A stretch of 64,000 bases of DNA from Geodermatophilus bullaregiensis (GTDB taxonomy: Bacteria; Actinomycetota; Actinomycetes; Mycobacteriales; Geodermatophilaceae): positions 5,136,085 through 5,200,084 of the forward strand of contig NZ_JAFBCJ010000001.1 in assembly GCF_016907675.1 (NCBI RefSeq), in the 5' to 3' direction. How positions within the stretch are numbered: the first letter of the stretch is position 1; every line of letters starts with the position of its first letter. Made by a program: the position numbers and the translations under genes. Below, piece by piece: positions 34,906 to 44,258 of this stretch. The notes beneath the pieces are model-generated. The model was not told the origin of the DNA and did no database searches. It saw only the letters and a list, made by a program, of their open reading frames with translations.

Positions 34906-35960
34906 GCCCCGGGGGAGCCCACCCCGCCGCCGCACCGCCGCAGGACCTGCACGAGCGGGCGGCGCACGGCGAGGAGATCCTGCGGGTCGAGGACCTCAAG
35001 ACGCACTTCCCGATCCGCGGCGGGGTCACCCGCCGCCAGGTCGGCACCGTCTACGCGGTCGACGGCGTGAGCTTCACGCTGACCGCCGGGGAGACCCTCG
35101 GCCTGGTGGGGGAGTCCGGCTGCGGCAAGACCACCACCGGCCGGACCCTCGTCAAGCTGCTGGAGCCGACCGCCGGCAGGGTCGTGTTCAAGGGCAACGA
35201 CATCAGCGGCTTCAGCCGGTCGCAGATGAAGGCGGTCCGCCGGGAGATGCAGTTCGTCTTCCAGGACCCCTACACCTCGCTCAACCCGCGGATGACCGTG
35301 CGCGGGATCGTCGGCGAGGCGTTGCAGATCCACGGGCTGGCCTCCGGCGGGGAGCTGCGATCGCGGGTCGACGCCCTGCTGCAGTCGGTGGGCCTGGACG
35401 CCGTGCAGGCCGACCGGTACCCGCACGAGTTCTCCGGTGGCCAGCGTCAGCGGATCGGCATCGCCCGCGCGCTGGCCCTGGACCCGCAGGTCCTGGTCCT
35501 GGACGAGCCGGTGTCGGCGCTGGACGTGTCCATCCAGGCGCAGGTGGTCAACCTGCTGCAGGAGCTGCAGGCGCGGCTCGGCCTGGCCTTCGTCTTCATC
35601 GCCCACGACCTCGCGGTGGTCCGGCACATCTCCGCCCGCGTCGCGGTCATGTACCTGGGCAAGATCGTGGAGATCGGCGACCGGGCGGACATCTACGCGC
35701 GTCCCACGCACCCCTACACCCAGGCCCTGCTCTCCGCGGTGCCGATCCCCGACCCCACCAAGCGGGGCGGCCGGGAACGGATCATCCTGTCCGGTGACGT
35801 GCCCAGCCCGGCGAACCCGCCCTCGGGCTGCAACTTCCGCACGCGCTGCCCCAAGGCCCAGCAGATCTGCGCCGAGGAGGAGCCGGCCCTGATCGACCGC
35901 TTCGGCCACGGGCACCCCAGTGCCTGCCACTTCGCCGAGGTCAAGCCGGTGATCGCGTGA
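34902..35960 (+). CDS. Peptide ABC importer ATPase (OppF/DppF-type)
   Basis: 352-aa partner ATPase. Walker A GESGCGKT is at 70-77, Q-loop [14 protein letters not shown], signature [18 protein letters not shown], Walker [18 protein letters not shown]-loop [11 protein letters not shown]. The C-terminal extension has [16 protein letters not shown] with the OppF cysteine set. The ATG overlaps the stop of the upstream ATPase gene (ATGA), so the two halves of the ATPase heterodimer are translationally coupled. 103 bases separate it from the binding-protein gene. Confidence 0.93.
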   Translation: MSPGGAHPAAAPPQDLHERAAHGEEILRVEDLKTHFPIRGGVTRRQVGTVYAVDGVSFTLTAGETLGLVGESGCGKTTTGRTLVKLLEPTAGRVVFKGNDISGFSRSQMKAVRREMQFVFQDPYTSLNPRMTVRGIVGEALQIHGLASGGELRSRVDALLQSVGLDAVQADRYPHEFSGGQRQRIGIARALALDPQVLVLDEPVSALDVSIQAQVVNLLQELQARLGLAFVFIAHDLAVVRHISARVAVMYLGKIVEIGDRADIYARPTHPYTQALLSAVPIPDPTKRGGRERIILSGDVPSPANPPSGCNFRTRCPKAQQICAEEEPALIDRFGHGHPSACHFAEVKPVIA

Positions 35961-36063
35961 GCGCCCCGGGACGGGTGAGCACCGTCGCCCTGCCCTCGTC
36001 CCCGATGTCGCGCCGCACCGTCCCTGGACCGTCCACCGTGCCACTCCGTCAGAGCGGGAGACC

Positions 36064-37659
36064 ATGAACACCACCACGACAGCACGCCGCCGCACCTCCA
36101 GGACCCGGTCCCTCGCCGCCGCCGCGGCGCTCGCCCTGCTGGTGGGCGCCTGCAGCGTCGAGGACCCCGAGGCGCCCGCGGCGGACGGCGAGGGAGGCGG
36201 CGGCACCTTCTCCATCGCCGTCGGCATCGACCCGGACACCTTCGACCCGGCCGGGCAGACGACGACCACGGTGCAGAACATGGTCGACTACGTCGTCGAG
36301 ACGCTGGTGACCGTCGACGACGAGGGCACCGTCGGGCCCCGGCTGGCCGAGACGTTCGAGACCTCCGAGGACGGGCTGACCGTCACGCTCGGTCTGGTCG
36401 AGGGCGCGCAGTTCCACGACGGGACGCCGTTCAACGCCGAGGCGGTCAAGTTCAACCTCGAGCGGATCATCGACCCGGCGCTCACCGTCCCGCTGGGCTC
36501 GCCCTTCGAGGTGATCCAGTCGGTGACCGCCGTCGACGAGTCCACCGTGGAGATCACCCTGAGCCGGCCCTCGCCGGGCTTCCTCAGCGCCCTGTCGGTG
36601 ACGACGGCGGGGATGATCTCCCCGGCCTCGGTCGAGGCCGAGGGCAACACCAACCTCAACTACCAGAACCCTGTCGGCACCGGGCCCTACACCTTCGAGG
36701 ACTACACCGCCGGTGAGAGCGTGACGGTGCAGAAGTTCGCCGACTACTGGGGCGAGGAGCCCCACTACGACACGGTGAGCTTCCGGATCGTCCCGGAGGC
36801 GGCCACCCGGGAGAGCCTGCTGCTCGCCGGCCAGGTCGACATGATCATCCTGCCGCCGGTCTCGGACATCGAGGCGCTGCAGGACAACGACGAGGTCGAG
36901 GTGCTGCTCGCCCCCAGCGACCGCACCATCTTCATCGCGCTGGACAACAACGACCCGCTGCTGTCCAACCCGCAGGTGCGGCAGGCGCTGAACTACGCCG
37001 TCGACAAGCAGGCCATCGTCGACAGCGTGCTCTTCGGTGCCGCCGAGGTGATGGACGCCCCGATGGCACCCAGCCTCTTCGGCTACTGCGAGACCGGGTC
37101 CTACGACCACGACCCGGACCGGGCGCGGCAGCTGCTGGCCGACGCGGGCGCCGAGGGCGCCACCCTGGACCTGCTGACCCCCAGCGGTCGCTACGTGCAG
37201 GACGCCCAGGCCGCCGAGGCCATCGCCGGCTACCTGCGGGAGGTCGGGCTGACGGTCAACGTCACGACCAGTGACTTCCCGTCGTTCCTGGCCCGGGTGA
37301 ACGCCCCGCCGTCGCCCGAGACCGTCGACATGCACCTGCTCGGCTGGGCGCCGGCCTACCTGGACGCGGACTTCCAGATGCAGATGTTCCGCCAGGCCAC
37401 CCACCCGCCGGCGGGCCTGGGGACGGCCTTCTACACCAACCCGGAGGTCGAGGAGATCCTCACCCGGGCCGACGTGGAGATCGACCCGGACACCCGGGAG
37501 CAGCTCTACTGCGACGCCTCGGAGATCATCTGGGACGACGCGCCGTGGATCTTCCTGTGGACGCAGTCGTTCCCGATCGTCCACTCGACCGACGTCGAGG
37601 GCATCGGCTCCACGCCGACCGAGAAGTTCGACGCCATCTACGCGCGGCCGGTCGGCTGA
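36064..37659 (+). CDS. Peptide/amide-binding lipoprotein (SBP family 5)
   Basis: 531-aa extracellular solute-binding protein of the Opp/Dpp class. A signal peptide with a lipobox (ALALLVGAC, lipidated Cys30) is followed by an acidic/Gly linker. The family-5 landmarks are FSIAVGIDPDTFDP, VYVVETLVTV-like strand 1, GLTVTLGLVEGAQFHDGTPFNAEAVKFNLERI (signature, about 105-140), GTGPYTFEDY and NPQVRQALNYAVDKQAIVD. It would capture peptides or amidated compounds at the membrane surface. GGAGACC precedes the ATG. A strong hairpin follows the gene, as is common for binding proteins made in excess over permeases. Confidence 0.93.
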   Translation: MNTTTTARRRTSRTRSLAAAAALALLVGACSVEDPEAPAADGEGGGGTFSIAVGIDPDTFDPAGQTTTTVQNMVDYVVETLVTVDDEGTVGPRLAETFETSEDGLTVTLGLVEGAQFHDGTPFNAEAVKFNLERIIDPALTVPLGSPFEVIQSVTAVDESTVEITLSRPSPGFLSALSVTTAGMISPASVEAEGNTNLNYQNPVGTGPYTFEDYTAGESVTVQKFADYWGEEPHYDTVSFRIVPEAATRESLLLAGQVDMIILPPVSDIEALQDNDEVEVLLAPSDRTIFIALDNNDPLLSNPQVRQALNYAVDKQAIVDSVLFGAAEVMDAPMAPSLFGYCETGSYDHDPDRARQLLADAGAEGATLDLLTPSGRYVQDAQAAEAIAGYLREVGLTVNVTTSDFPSFLARVNAPPSPETVDMHLLGWAPAYLDADFQMQMFRQATHPPAGLGTAFYTNPEVEEILTRADVEIDPDTREQLYCDASEIIWDDAPWIFLWTQSFPIVHSTDVEGIGSTPTEKFDAIYARPVG

Positions 37660-37665
37660 CCGGCC

Positions 37666-37696
37666 GGGCCGCCCCCGCGTCCGGCGGGGGCGGCCC
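37666..37696. terminator. 13-bp perfect hairpin after the binding-protein gene
   Basis: GGGCCGCCCCCGC (37666-37678), loop GTCCG, GCGGGGGCGGCCC (37684-37696), extended by flanking CCGGCC/GGCCGG-like arms. Its position, seven bases after the binding-protein stop and 50 bases before the permease, suggests partial termination or mRNA protection that sets a high binding-protein to permease ratio. Confidence 0.7.
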
Positions 37697-37746
37697 GCCG
37701 GCCGGCGGCGCACCGCGTGCGAACGGGCACGGAGGAGAGGCGAGGG

Positions 37747-38673
37747 ATGAAGGGCACCGCCGCGCACATCGTGCGCACCCTGCTGTTGTCGCTGATCACC
37801 CTGTTCGGGGTGTCGGTGCTGATCTTCCTGATGCTCCGGGTGCTGCCCGGCGACCCGGCCCGGGTGCTCGCCGGGCTGAACGCCAGCGAGGAGCAGGTGG
37901 CCCGGCTCCGGGAGCAGCTGGGGCTGGACCAGTCGCTGCTGGGCCAGTACTGGTCGTTCATCACCGGGGTGCTGACCGGTGACCTCGGGGAGTCCGCGCG
38001 GACCTCGCGGCCGGTGTCCAGCGAGATCGCGGTGCGGCTGCCGGCGACGCTGATCCTCGCGGTCACCGCCACGGTCATCGGCTCGGTGGTCGGCATCACC
38101 GCGGGCGTGATCGCCGCGGTCCGGCGCGGCTCCTTCCTCGACCACGCGATCTCCAGCGTGGCGATGATGGGCGTGTCGATGCCGGTCTACTGGCTGGGGC
38201 TGCTGCTCATCCTGCTGTTCGCGGTGACCCTCGGCTGGCTGCCGGCGGCCGGCAGCGGCGAGCCGCTGAGCATCGTGCTCCCGGCGGTGACGCTCGCGGC
38301 GTTCTCCACGGCGCTGGTCTCCCGGATGACCCGCGCCAGCATGCTGGAGGTGCTCGGCCAGGACTACATCCGGACGGCGGAGGCCAAGGGCGCCGCCCCG
38401 AGGACGGTGATCATCAAGCACGGGCTGCGCAACGCGTTCATCCCGATCCTGACGGTCATCAGCCTGCAGTTCGGTGCGCTGCTGGGCGGGGCGGTGCTCA
38501 CCGAGACCGTGTTCGGCTGGCCGGGCATCGGGCGGCTGCTCGTCGACTCCATCGGCGCCCGCGACTTCGCCGTCGTCCAGGGGATCGTGCTGGTCTACGC
38601 CGCCGTGTTCATCCTGCTCAACGTGATCGTCGACGTCCTCTACGTCGTCGTCGACCCGCGGATCCGGTACTGA
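37747..38673 (+). CDS. Peptide ABC importer permease (DppB-type)
   Basis: 308-aa membrane protein with six predicted segments. N-terminal TLLLSLITLFGVSVLIFLMLRVLPGDPARVLAG is the DppB signature. The EAA loop that contacts the ATPase reads DYIRTAEAKGAAPRTVIIKHGLRNAFIPILT. The C-terminus IVDVLYVVVDPRIRY is typical. ATG 37747 has GGAGGAGAGG in front; an ATG-like start at 37717 would add ten residues without a ribosome site. It forms the pore with the downstream DppC-type subunit, 15 bases away. Confidence 0.93.
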   Translation: MKGTAAHIVRTLLLSLITLFGVSVLIFLMLRVLPGDPARVLAGLNASEEQVARLREQLGLDQSLLGQYWSFITGVLTGDLGESARTSRPVSSEIAVRLPATLILAVTATVIGSVVGITAGVIAAVRRGSFLDHAISSVAMMGVSMPVYWLGLLLILLFAVTLGWLPAAGSGEPLSIVLPAVTLAAFSTALVSRMTRASMLEVLGQDYIRTAEAKGAAPRTVIIKHGLRNAFIPILTVISLQFGALLGGAVLTETVFGWPGIGRLLVDSIGARDFAVVQGIVLVYAAVFILLNVIVDVLYVVVDPRIRY

Positions 38674-38688
38674 CGGGGAGGGGACCCC

Positions 38689-39534
38689 ATGCGAGCCTGG
38701 CGGCGCTTCCGCCACAACCCCCCGGCCATGATCGGCCTGGGCATCATCCTGACGTTCGTCGGCCTGGCGATCCTGGCCCCGGTCCTCTCGCCCTACGACC
38801 CGAACGCCCAGGACCTGGCCGCCTCCATCCAGGGACCCTCCGGGGACCACTGGCTGGGCACCGACCAGCTGGGCCGCGACATCGCCACCCGGCTGATGTA
38901 CGGCGCCCGGATCTCGCTGCTGATCGGCGTGCTCGCGGTGGCCATCGGCCTGGTCTTCGGCGTGCCGCTGGGGATGCTCGCCGGGTACTACGGCGGCTGG
39001 GCCGACCTGGCCATCTCCCGGTTCGCGGACATGATGTTCGCCTTCACCAGCATCCTGCTGGCCCTCACGCTGGTCGCCGTCCTGGGCGTCAGCCTGCAGA
39101 ACGTGATCATCGCGGTGGGCATCAGCGTGATCCCGGTGATCATCCGGCTGGTGCGCTCGTCGGTGCTGAGCCTGCGCGAGGAGCCCTACGTCGAGGCGGC
39201 GCGGGCGCTGGGCGCGAGCGACCTGCGGATCATCACCCGGCACGTCTTCCGCAACTCGCTGACCCCGGTGCTGGTGCACGGCACGCTGAGCATCGGGGTG
39301 AGCATCCTGCTCGCCGCCGGGCTCGGGTTCCTGGGCCTCGGCGTGCAGTCACCCACCGCCGAGTGGGGCACGATGCTGGGGGAGGGGCGGCAGTTCATCT
39401 TCAGCGCCCCGCACCTGACCACGTTCCCCGGGATCGCGATCTTCCTGGCCATCCTCGCCTTCAACCTGCTCGGCGACGGGCTGCGAGACGCCCTCGACCC
39501 GCGGATGCGGACCGTCGACCGGCCCGCCGCGTGA
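38689..39534 (+). CDS. Peptide ABC importer permease (DppC-type)
   Basis: 281-aa second permease. The N-terminal segment FRHNPPAMIGLGIILTFVGLAILAPVLSPYDP is followed by the DppC hallmark HWLGTDQLGRDIATRLMYGARISLLIG and the EAA loop PYVEAARALGASDLRIITRHVFRN. The C-terminal LAFNLLGDGLRDALDPRMR is typical. GGGGAGGGG precedes the ATG. Its stop overlaps the GTG of the PLP lyase gene, so import and catabolism are translationally linked. Confidence 0.94.
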   Translation: MRAWRRFRHNPPAMIGLGIILTFVGLAILAPVLSPYDPNAQDLAASIQGPSGDHWLGTDQLGRDIATRLMYGARISLLIGVLAVAIGLVFGVPLGMLAGYYGGWADLAISRFADMMFAFTSILLALTLVAVLGVSLQNVIIAVGISVIPVIIRLVRSSVLSLREEPYVEAARALGASDLRIITRHVFRNSLTPVLVHGTLSIGVSILLAAGLGFLGLGVQSPTAEWGTMLGEGRQFIFSAPHLTTFPGIAIFLAILAFNLLGDGLRDALDPRMRTVDRPAA

Positions 39535-40526
39535 CCGGCGGCACGAGCACGAGCGCGACCGCGCTGGTCGGCATCGACGACGTGCGGCGGGCCGCCGGTC
39601 GGCTGGCCGGCCGGGTGCACCGCACCCCGGTGCTGCGGTCCACCACGCTCGGCGAGCTGTGGGGCGTGCGGCTGGACCTCAAGGCCGAGGTGTTCCAGCG
39701 GACCGGCAGCTTCAAGGCCCGCGGTGCGCTCAACGCGGTGCTGTCCCTGCCGGCGGCCGAGCGCGCCCGGGGCGTGATCACCGTGTCGGCCGGCAACGCG
39801 GGCGCCGCCGTCGCCTTCGCCGCCGCCAGCGTCGGGGTGCCCGGCACGGTGGTGATGCCCGCGACCGCGGTGGCGGCCAAGGTCGCCGCCTGCCGGGCCT
39901 ACGGCGCCGACGTGGTGCTCGCCGACGGGGACCTGCTCGACACCTACCTGGCCACCGTGGCGCAGACCGGCCGCGTCCCGGTGCACCCCTTCGACGACCC
40001 GGCCGTGGTGGCCGGCACCGGCACCGTCGGGCTGGAGATCGCCGAGGACGTGCCGGACGCCGAGGTCGTGCTGGTGCCGGTGGGCGGCGGTGGGCTGATC
40101 TCCGGCGTGGCCGCCGCGCTCGCGGACCTCGCCCCCGGCGTGCGGGTCATCGGGATCGAACCCGAGACCGCCGACGTGGTGTCCCGCAGCCTGGACGCCG
40201 GCAGCCCGGTGCGGCTGCCGGGCGCCCGCAGCGTCGCCGACGGGCTGGCGGCGCCGATGAGCTCGCAGCTGACCCTGGACCACGTGCGCACCTTCGTCGA
40301 GCGCGTGGTGCGGGTCAGCGACGAGGACGTGCTGCGGGCGCTGGCGCTCGCGGTGCCGCGGACCAAGCTGCTGCTCGAGCCGTCCGCCGCCGCCCCGCTG
40401 GCCGCCCTGATGACCGGCGTCCTGGACCTGCCGCCCGGCACCCGGGTGGTCTCCGTGGCCAGCGGCGGCAACGTCGACCTGGCCCTGTTCGGCCGACTCG
40501 CCCCCACTCCCCGAGAGGTCCCATGA
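39531..40526 (+). CDS. PLP-dependent threonine/serine dehydratase-like ammonia-lyase
   Basis: 331-aa fold-type II PLP enzyme. The PLP lysine is in RTGSFKARGALNAV. A phosphate/substrate loop follows as VSAGNAGAAVAFAAA, where threonine dehydratases usually have S-G-N-H-A/G. The Gly-rich VPVGGGGLISGVAAAL binds the PLP phosphate. There is no C-terminal ACT domain, so it is a catabolic rather than a biosynthetic type. It would release ammonia from a hydroxyl or related amino acid, leaving a 2-oxo acid; the loop change suggests a different substrate. The GTG overlaps the permease stop (GTGA), and its own stop overlaps the next gene. Confidence 0.85.
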   Translation: MTGGTSTSATALVGIDDVRRAAGRLAGRVHRTPVLRSTTLGELWGVRLDLKAEVFQRTGSFKARGALNAVLSLPAAERARGVITVSAGNAGAAVAFAAASVGVPGTVVMPATAVAAKVAACRAYGADVVLADGDLLDTYLATVAQTGRVPVHPFDDPAVVAGTGTVGLEIAEDVPDAEVVLVPVGGGGLISGVAAALADLAPGVRVIGIEPETADVVSRSLDAGSPVRLPGARSVADGLAAPMSSQLTLDHVRTFVERVVRVSDEDVLRALALAVPRTKLLLEPSAAAPLAALMTGVLDLPPGTRVVSVASGGNVDLALFGRLAPTPREVP

Positions 40527-41758
40527 CCACCGCCAGCTTCCTGCTCCGCGACGTGACGGTCCTCGACGGCACGGGCGCCGACCCCGTTCCCGGGCAGGCG
40601 GTGGTCGTGGAGGGCCGCCGCATCGCCTGGGTCGGGCCGGCCGAGCAGGCGCCCAGCACCGCTCCGGAGTCGGTGGTCGACGGCGGCGGGCGCACCGTCC
40701 TGCCCGGTCTCGTCAACTGCCACGTCCACCTGACGGCCGACGGTGCGCCGGACCTGTTCGCCCAGGTCGCCCGCGACACCGTGCCGGTGGCCACCCTGCG
40801 CGCCGCCCGGAGCGCCTGGACCACCCTGCAGTCGGGCGTGACGACGGTGCGCGACTGCGGCGCCGCCGACGACATCGTCGTCGAGCTCGCGAAGGAGATC
40901 GCGCGGGGAGCGGTCCCCGGCCCGCGGGTGCAGGCCGCCGGCCGGGTGATCACGATGACCGGCGGGCACGGGCACTTCATCGGCCGCGAGGCCGACGGCC
41001 CGGACGAGGTCCGCAAGGCCACCCGGGCCGAGATCAAGGCCGGGGCGGCGGTGATCAAGGTGATGGCCACCGGCGGCGTGCTCACCCCCGGCGTGACGCC
41101 GACGCAGACCGCCCTGCTGCCGGAGGAGCTGGCCGTGGTCGCGCAGGAGGCGCACAACTCCGGCCGGCGGGTGACCACGCACGCCATCGGCCGGGCCGGC
41201 ATCCACAACGCCCTGCTCGCCGGGATCGACTCCGTCGAGCACGGCTTCTACTTCGACGACGAGCTCCTCGAGCTGGCGATCGACCAGGGCACCTTCCTGG
41301 TGCCCACGATGCTCGCCGTCGACGGGATCGTCCGGAACGGCCGGGCGCAGGGCATCCCCGGCTGGGTGGTGGACAAGGCCGAGTCGGAGGCGGCGCAGCA
41401 GCGGGAGAGCTTCGCGGCGGCGGTCACCTCGGGCATGCGGATCGCCGCGGGCACCGACGCCGGGACGCCGTTCAACGCCCACGGCGACCTGGCCCGCGAG
41501 CTCGCGCTGATGGTGCAGCACGGGCTGAGCCCGATGCAGGCGCTGGTCGCCGCGACGTCCGGCGCTGCGCGCAACCTGGGCCTGGACGGGGAGATCGGCA
41601 CGCTGGAGGTGGGCAGGCTCGCCGACCTGGTGGTGGTCGACGGCGACCCGGTGGCCGACATCACCGCCACCGGCCGGGTGGTGCTCGTCGTCAAGGACGG
41701 CGTGGTGCACCGGGACGAGCTGGCCGGCACCGGCGCCGCGGTCCCCGTTCCGGCCTGA
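40523..41758 (+). CDS. Metal-dependent amidohydrolase (prolidase/imidazolonepropionase-like)
   Basis: 411-aa binuclear TIM-barrel hydrolase. Metal ligands: HVH in VNCHVHLTADG, a Lys that is carboxylated in relatives (AAVIKVMATGG), His in TTHAIGRAG, His in SVEHGFYF, and Asp in AAGTDAGTPF. A C-terminal beta-sandwich (IGTLEVGRLADLVVVDGDPVADI) is standard. Close families hydrolyse Xaa-Pro or N-acyl and N-methylphosphonate-like amides of amino acids. The ATG overlaps the lyase stop (ATGA). Being the last gene of the importer operon, it most likely cleaves the imported peptide-like substrate before the lyase acts. Confidence 0.9.
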   Translation: MTTASFLLRDVTVLDGTGADPVPGQAVVVEGRRIAWVGPAEQAPSTAPESVVDGGGRTVLPGLVNCHVHLTADGAPDLFAQVARDTVPVATLRAARSAWTTLQSGVTTVRDCGAADDIVVELAKEIARGAVPGPRVQAAGRVITMTGGHGHFIGREADGPDEVRKATRAEIKAGAAVIKVMATGGVLTPGVTPTQTALLPEELAVVAQEAHNSGRRVTTHAIGRAGIHNALLAGIDSVEHGFYFDDELLELAIDQGTFLVPTMLAVDGIVRNGRAQGIPGWVVDKAESEAAQQRESFAAAVTSGMRIAAGTDAGTPFNAHGDLARELALMVQHGLSPMQALVAATSGAARNLGLDGEIGTLEVGRLADLVVVDGDPVADITATGRVVLVVKDGVVHRDELAGTGAAVPVPA

Positions 41759-41777
41759 GCTCCGGGGAACCCTCCCA

Positions 41778-41801
41778 CCGGGCCCGCGGGGGGGGGCCCG
41801 G
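41778..41801. terminator. Bidirectional hairpin between convergent hydrolase genes
   Basis: CCGGGCCC (41778-41785) pairs with GGGCCCGG (41794-41801); the loop is G-rich. It lies midway between the stop codons of the amidohydrolase (plus) and the carbamoylase-type hydrolase (minus) and could end both transcripts. Confidence 0.6.
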
Positions 41802-41805
41802 GCGG

Positions 41806-43035
41806 TCAGTAGGCCAGCCGGTGCAGGGCGGTGGCCAGCACCGAGGCGCCACGGGCGCAGTCGGGCAGCGAGGTGAACTCGGCCGGGGTGTGCGAGCGCC
41901 CCTCGACGCTGGGCACGAACACCATCGCCGTCGGCACGCGGGTGGCCATCAGCTGGCTGTCGTGCCCGGCGCCGCTGGGCATCCGCCGCCAGCTCGCGCC
42001 GCACCGCTCGGCGGCGTCCCGGCAGACGTCGAGCAGGGTGGCGTCCATCGTCGCCGGCCGCTCGTCCTTGTCCCGGACCACGTCGACGGCCACTCCGTGC
42101 CGGCCGGCCACGCTCGCGCAGATCCGGTGCACGCCGTCGAGCAGCCGGTCCCGGACGGCGAGGTCGGGGTGCCGGAGGTCGAGGGAGAACCGCACCAGCC
42201 CGGGCACGACGCTGGGCTGGCCGGGCTCGACCGTCCAGCGTCCGGTGGTGGCCACCGCGGGCCGGCCCTCCTGCTCGACGAGCAGGGTGATCTCCCGGGC
42301 CATCTGCGCGGCCGCCTGCAGGGCGTCCGCGCGCAGGTCCATCGGGGTGCCGCCGGCGTGGTCCTGCCGGCCGCGGACGGTGATCGTCTCCCAGGCGATG
42401 GCCGGGATCACCTCGACCAGGCCGATGTCGACGCCCTCGTCGGCCAGCACCCGGCCCTGCTCGACGTGCAGCTCGAGGAAGGCGCTGAGGTCGTGCCGCT
42501 CGGCGTCGGCCACGGCGCCGGGGTCGAGGCCGGCCCGGCGCATGGCCTCGGCCATCGTGACGCCGTCCCGGTCCAGGAGCCGCTCGGGCTCGTCCGGGGC
42601 GACCAGGCCGAGCAGCGCCCGGGTGCCGAAGAAGTTGGCGGGGAAGCGGCTGCTCTCCTCCTCGCACAGGGCGACGACCTCCAGGGTCGTGGCGGGGGTG
42701 CCGTACGCGCGCAGCGCCGCCAGTGCGGCCAGGCCGCCCACGATGCCGAGTGCGCCGTCGTACTTCCCGCCGGCGGGCACGGTGTCGACGTGGGAGCCGG
42801 TCAGGACCACGCCGTCCCCCGAGCCCGGCAGCCGCCCGAACACGTTGCCCACCGCGTCGACCCGGCCCTCCAGGCCGGCCTCGTCGATCCAGGCGAGGAG
42901 GGTGTCGCGGGCCCGCTGCCAGGCGTCGTCGTACACGAACCGGTACACGCCCTGCGGGCTGTCGCCGATGGCGCCGAGCCGCTCGACGTGGGTGCCGAGC
43001 AGGTCCTGGTCGACGGTGACCGCGTCGGTGCTCAT
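41806..43035 (-). CDS. M20-family N-carbamoyl amino acid hydrolase / allantoate amidohydrolase type
   Basis: 409-aa Zn/Mn hydrolase of the hydantoinase/carbamoylase group (HyuC, AllC, UAB synthase). Metal-site motifs are VLTGSHVDTVPAGGKYDGALGIVGG, CEEESSRFPANFFGTRALLG, and FLELHVEQGRVLADEG. The dimerisation lid domain contains RQDHAGGTPMDLRADAL, and the C-terminus has MPSGAGHDSQLMA. It would split an N-carbamoyl or ureido bond, releasing CO2 and ammonia. ATG 43035 lies behind GGAGACAC. It is followed on the same strand direction by nothing; the neighbouring PLP lyase gene lies upstream (77 bases). Confidence 0.9.
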   Translation of the reverse strand: MSTDAVTVDQDLLGTHVERLGAIGDSPQGVYRFVYDDAWQRARDTLLAWIDEAGLEGRVDAVGNVFGRLPGSGDGVVLTGSHVDTVPAGGKYDGALGIVGGLAALAALRAYGTPATTLEVVALCEEESSRFPANFFGTRALLGLVAPDEPERLLDRDGVTMAEAMRRAGLDPGAVADAERHDLSAFLELHVEQGRVLADEGVDIGLVEVIPAIAWETITVRGRQDHAGGTPMDLRADALQAAAQMAREITLLVEQEGRPAVATTGRWTVEPGQPSVVPGLVRFSLDLRHPDLAVRDRLLDGVHRICASVAGRHGVAVDVVRDKDERPATMDATLLDVCRDAAERCGASWRRMPSGAGHDSQLMATRVPTAMVFVPSVEGRSHTPAEFTSLPDCARGASVLATALHRLAY

Positions 43036-43112
43036 CAGTGTCTCCCGGCAGGCCGGTGGTCGGTACCGGCGACGACCCGCGGGTCCGTCCGGCCATGGAG
43101 GGGCGGCACCGG

Positions 43113-44063
43113 TCAGACCCCCGTCGCGGGCAGCACCGACCACGAGGCCGGGTCGAGGTTGGCGCCGCAGACGAGCACGCCGACGCGCTCACCCGGCGCG
43201 GCGACGTGCGCACCGCAGAGCAGCGCCGCGAGGGCGGTGGCGCCGCCGGGTTCGGCGAGCACGCGCACCTCCTCCCAGAGGACCTCCTGGGCGCGACGGA
43301 TGGCGGCGTCGGGGACCAGCAGGGAGTCCCTGACGTAGCGGCCGGTCACCTCCGCGGCGATGCTGCCCAGCCGGCGGGCGCCGAGCGCGTCCGCGGCGAT
43401 CCCGCCGACCTCGACGTCGACCGGGCTCCCGGCCGCCCGCGCCGCGTGCATCGTCGGCGCCCGCTCGGGCTCCACCGCGACGACGCGGACGCTGTCGGTG
43501 TACCAGCTGGCGCACCCGGCGATCAGGCCGCCTCCGCCGACGGCCACGAGGACGGCGTCCAGGTCGGGGGCCTGCTGGCTGAGCTCGTAGGCGACCGTCC
43601 CCTGGCCGGTGACCACCTCGGGCTGGTCGTAGGCGTGCACCCGCAGGCCGCCGGTGCGGGCCTCCTCGTCCAGGCTGCGCCGGTAGGCCTCGGCGTAGTC
43701 GCTGCCCACCGGTGTGACCTCGGCGCCGTAGCGCCGGATCCGCTCCAGCTTCGCGTCGGGGGCGTTGGCCGGCACGAAGACCCGTGCCCGGTGCCCGAGC
43801 CGCTGGGCGGCGTAGGCCACCGCCGCCCCGTGGTTGCCGCCGGACGCCGCGATGACCCCGGCCGCCGGGACCTGCGCGGACAGCAGGGTGTTGAAGGCGC
43901 CACGGGCCTTGAAGGAGCCGGAGTGCTGGAGCCCCTCCAGCTTGAGGACGACGTCGTGCGGCAGGCCGACCCGGTCGCCGGCCAGCACGGCGGTGGGGGT
44001 GCGGCGCACGTACGGCGCTATCCGCACCGCCGCCCGCCGCACCTCGGACCGGGCGATGACCAC
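43113..44063 (-). CDS. Threonine/serine dehydratase-like PLP enzyme
   Basis: 316-aa fold-type II PLP lyase without an ACT domain. The PLP lysine is in HSGSFKARGAFNTLL, followed by the standard asparagine loop ASGGNHGAAVAYAA and the Gly-rich VAVGGGGLIAGCASW. The C-terminal LVCGANLDPASW carries the conserved N/S near the PLP ring. These canonical motifs fit serine/threonine deamination better than in the paralogue at 39531. GTG 44063 follows GAGGGGAG. It is probably co-transcribed with the downstream carbamoylase-type gene. The RidA gene, which handles the enamines such enzymes release, is divergent 195 bases away. Confidence 0.9.
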   Translation of the reverse strand: MVIARSEVRRAAVRIAPYVRRTPTAVLAGDRVGLPHDVVLKLEGLQHSGSFKARGAFNTLLSAQVPAAGVIAASGGNHGAAVAYAAQRLGHRARVFVPANAPDAKLERIRRYGAEVTPVGSDYAEAYRRSLDEEARTGGLRVHAYDQPEVVTGQGTVAYELSQQAPDLDAVLVAVGGGGLIAGCASWYTDSVRVVAVEPERAPTMHAARAAGSPVDVEVGGIAADALGARRLGSIAAEVTGRYVRDSLLVPDAAIRRAQEVLWEEVRVLAEPGGATALAALLCGAHVAAPGERVGVLVCGANLDPASWSVLPATGV

Positions 44064-44258
44064 GCGACTCCCCTCGGCCGGTCCCTCCGGACGGCGCCGC
44101 CCGGGCGACGTCCCACGCCGGCACCGTACCGGCGCACGTCGCCCGGCGACCGACCGTCGCCGGCGTGACGGACGGCGCCCGCGTCGCGGTCCCCGGAGGA
44201 CCGGGAGCCCGTCGCCGACGACCTCCCCCTCCGACCGGGTAAGGGCCAGGATCGGGTC

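Noticed and set aside
36049..39279. Long minus-strand frame opposite the peptide importer genes
   Set aside because: Composition is low-complexity (His, Asp, Arg, Gly, Gln), and the plus strand encodes a recognisable binding protein and permeases.
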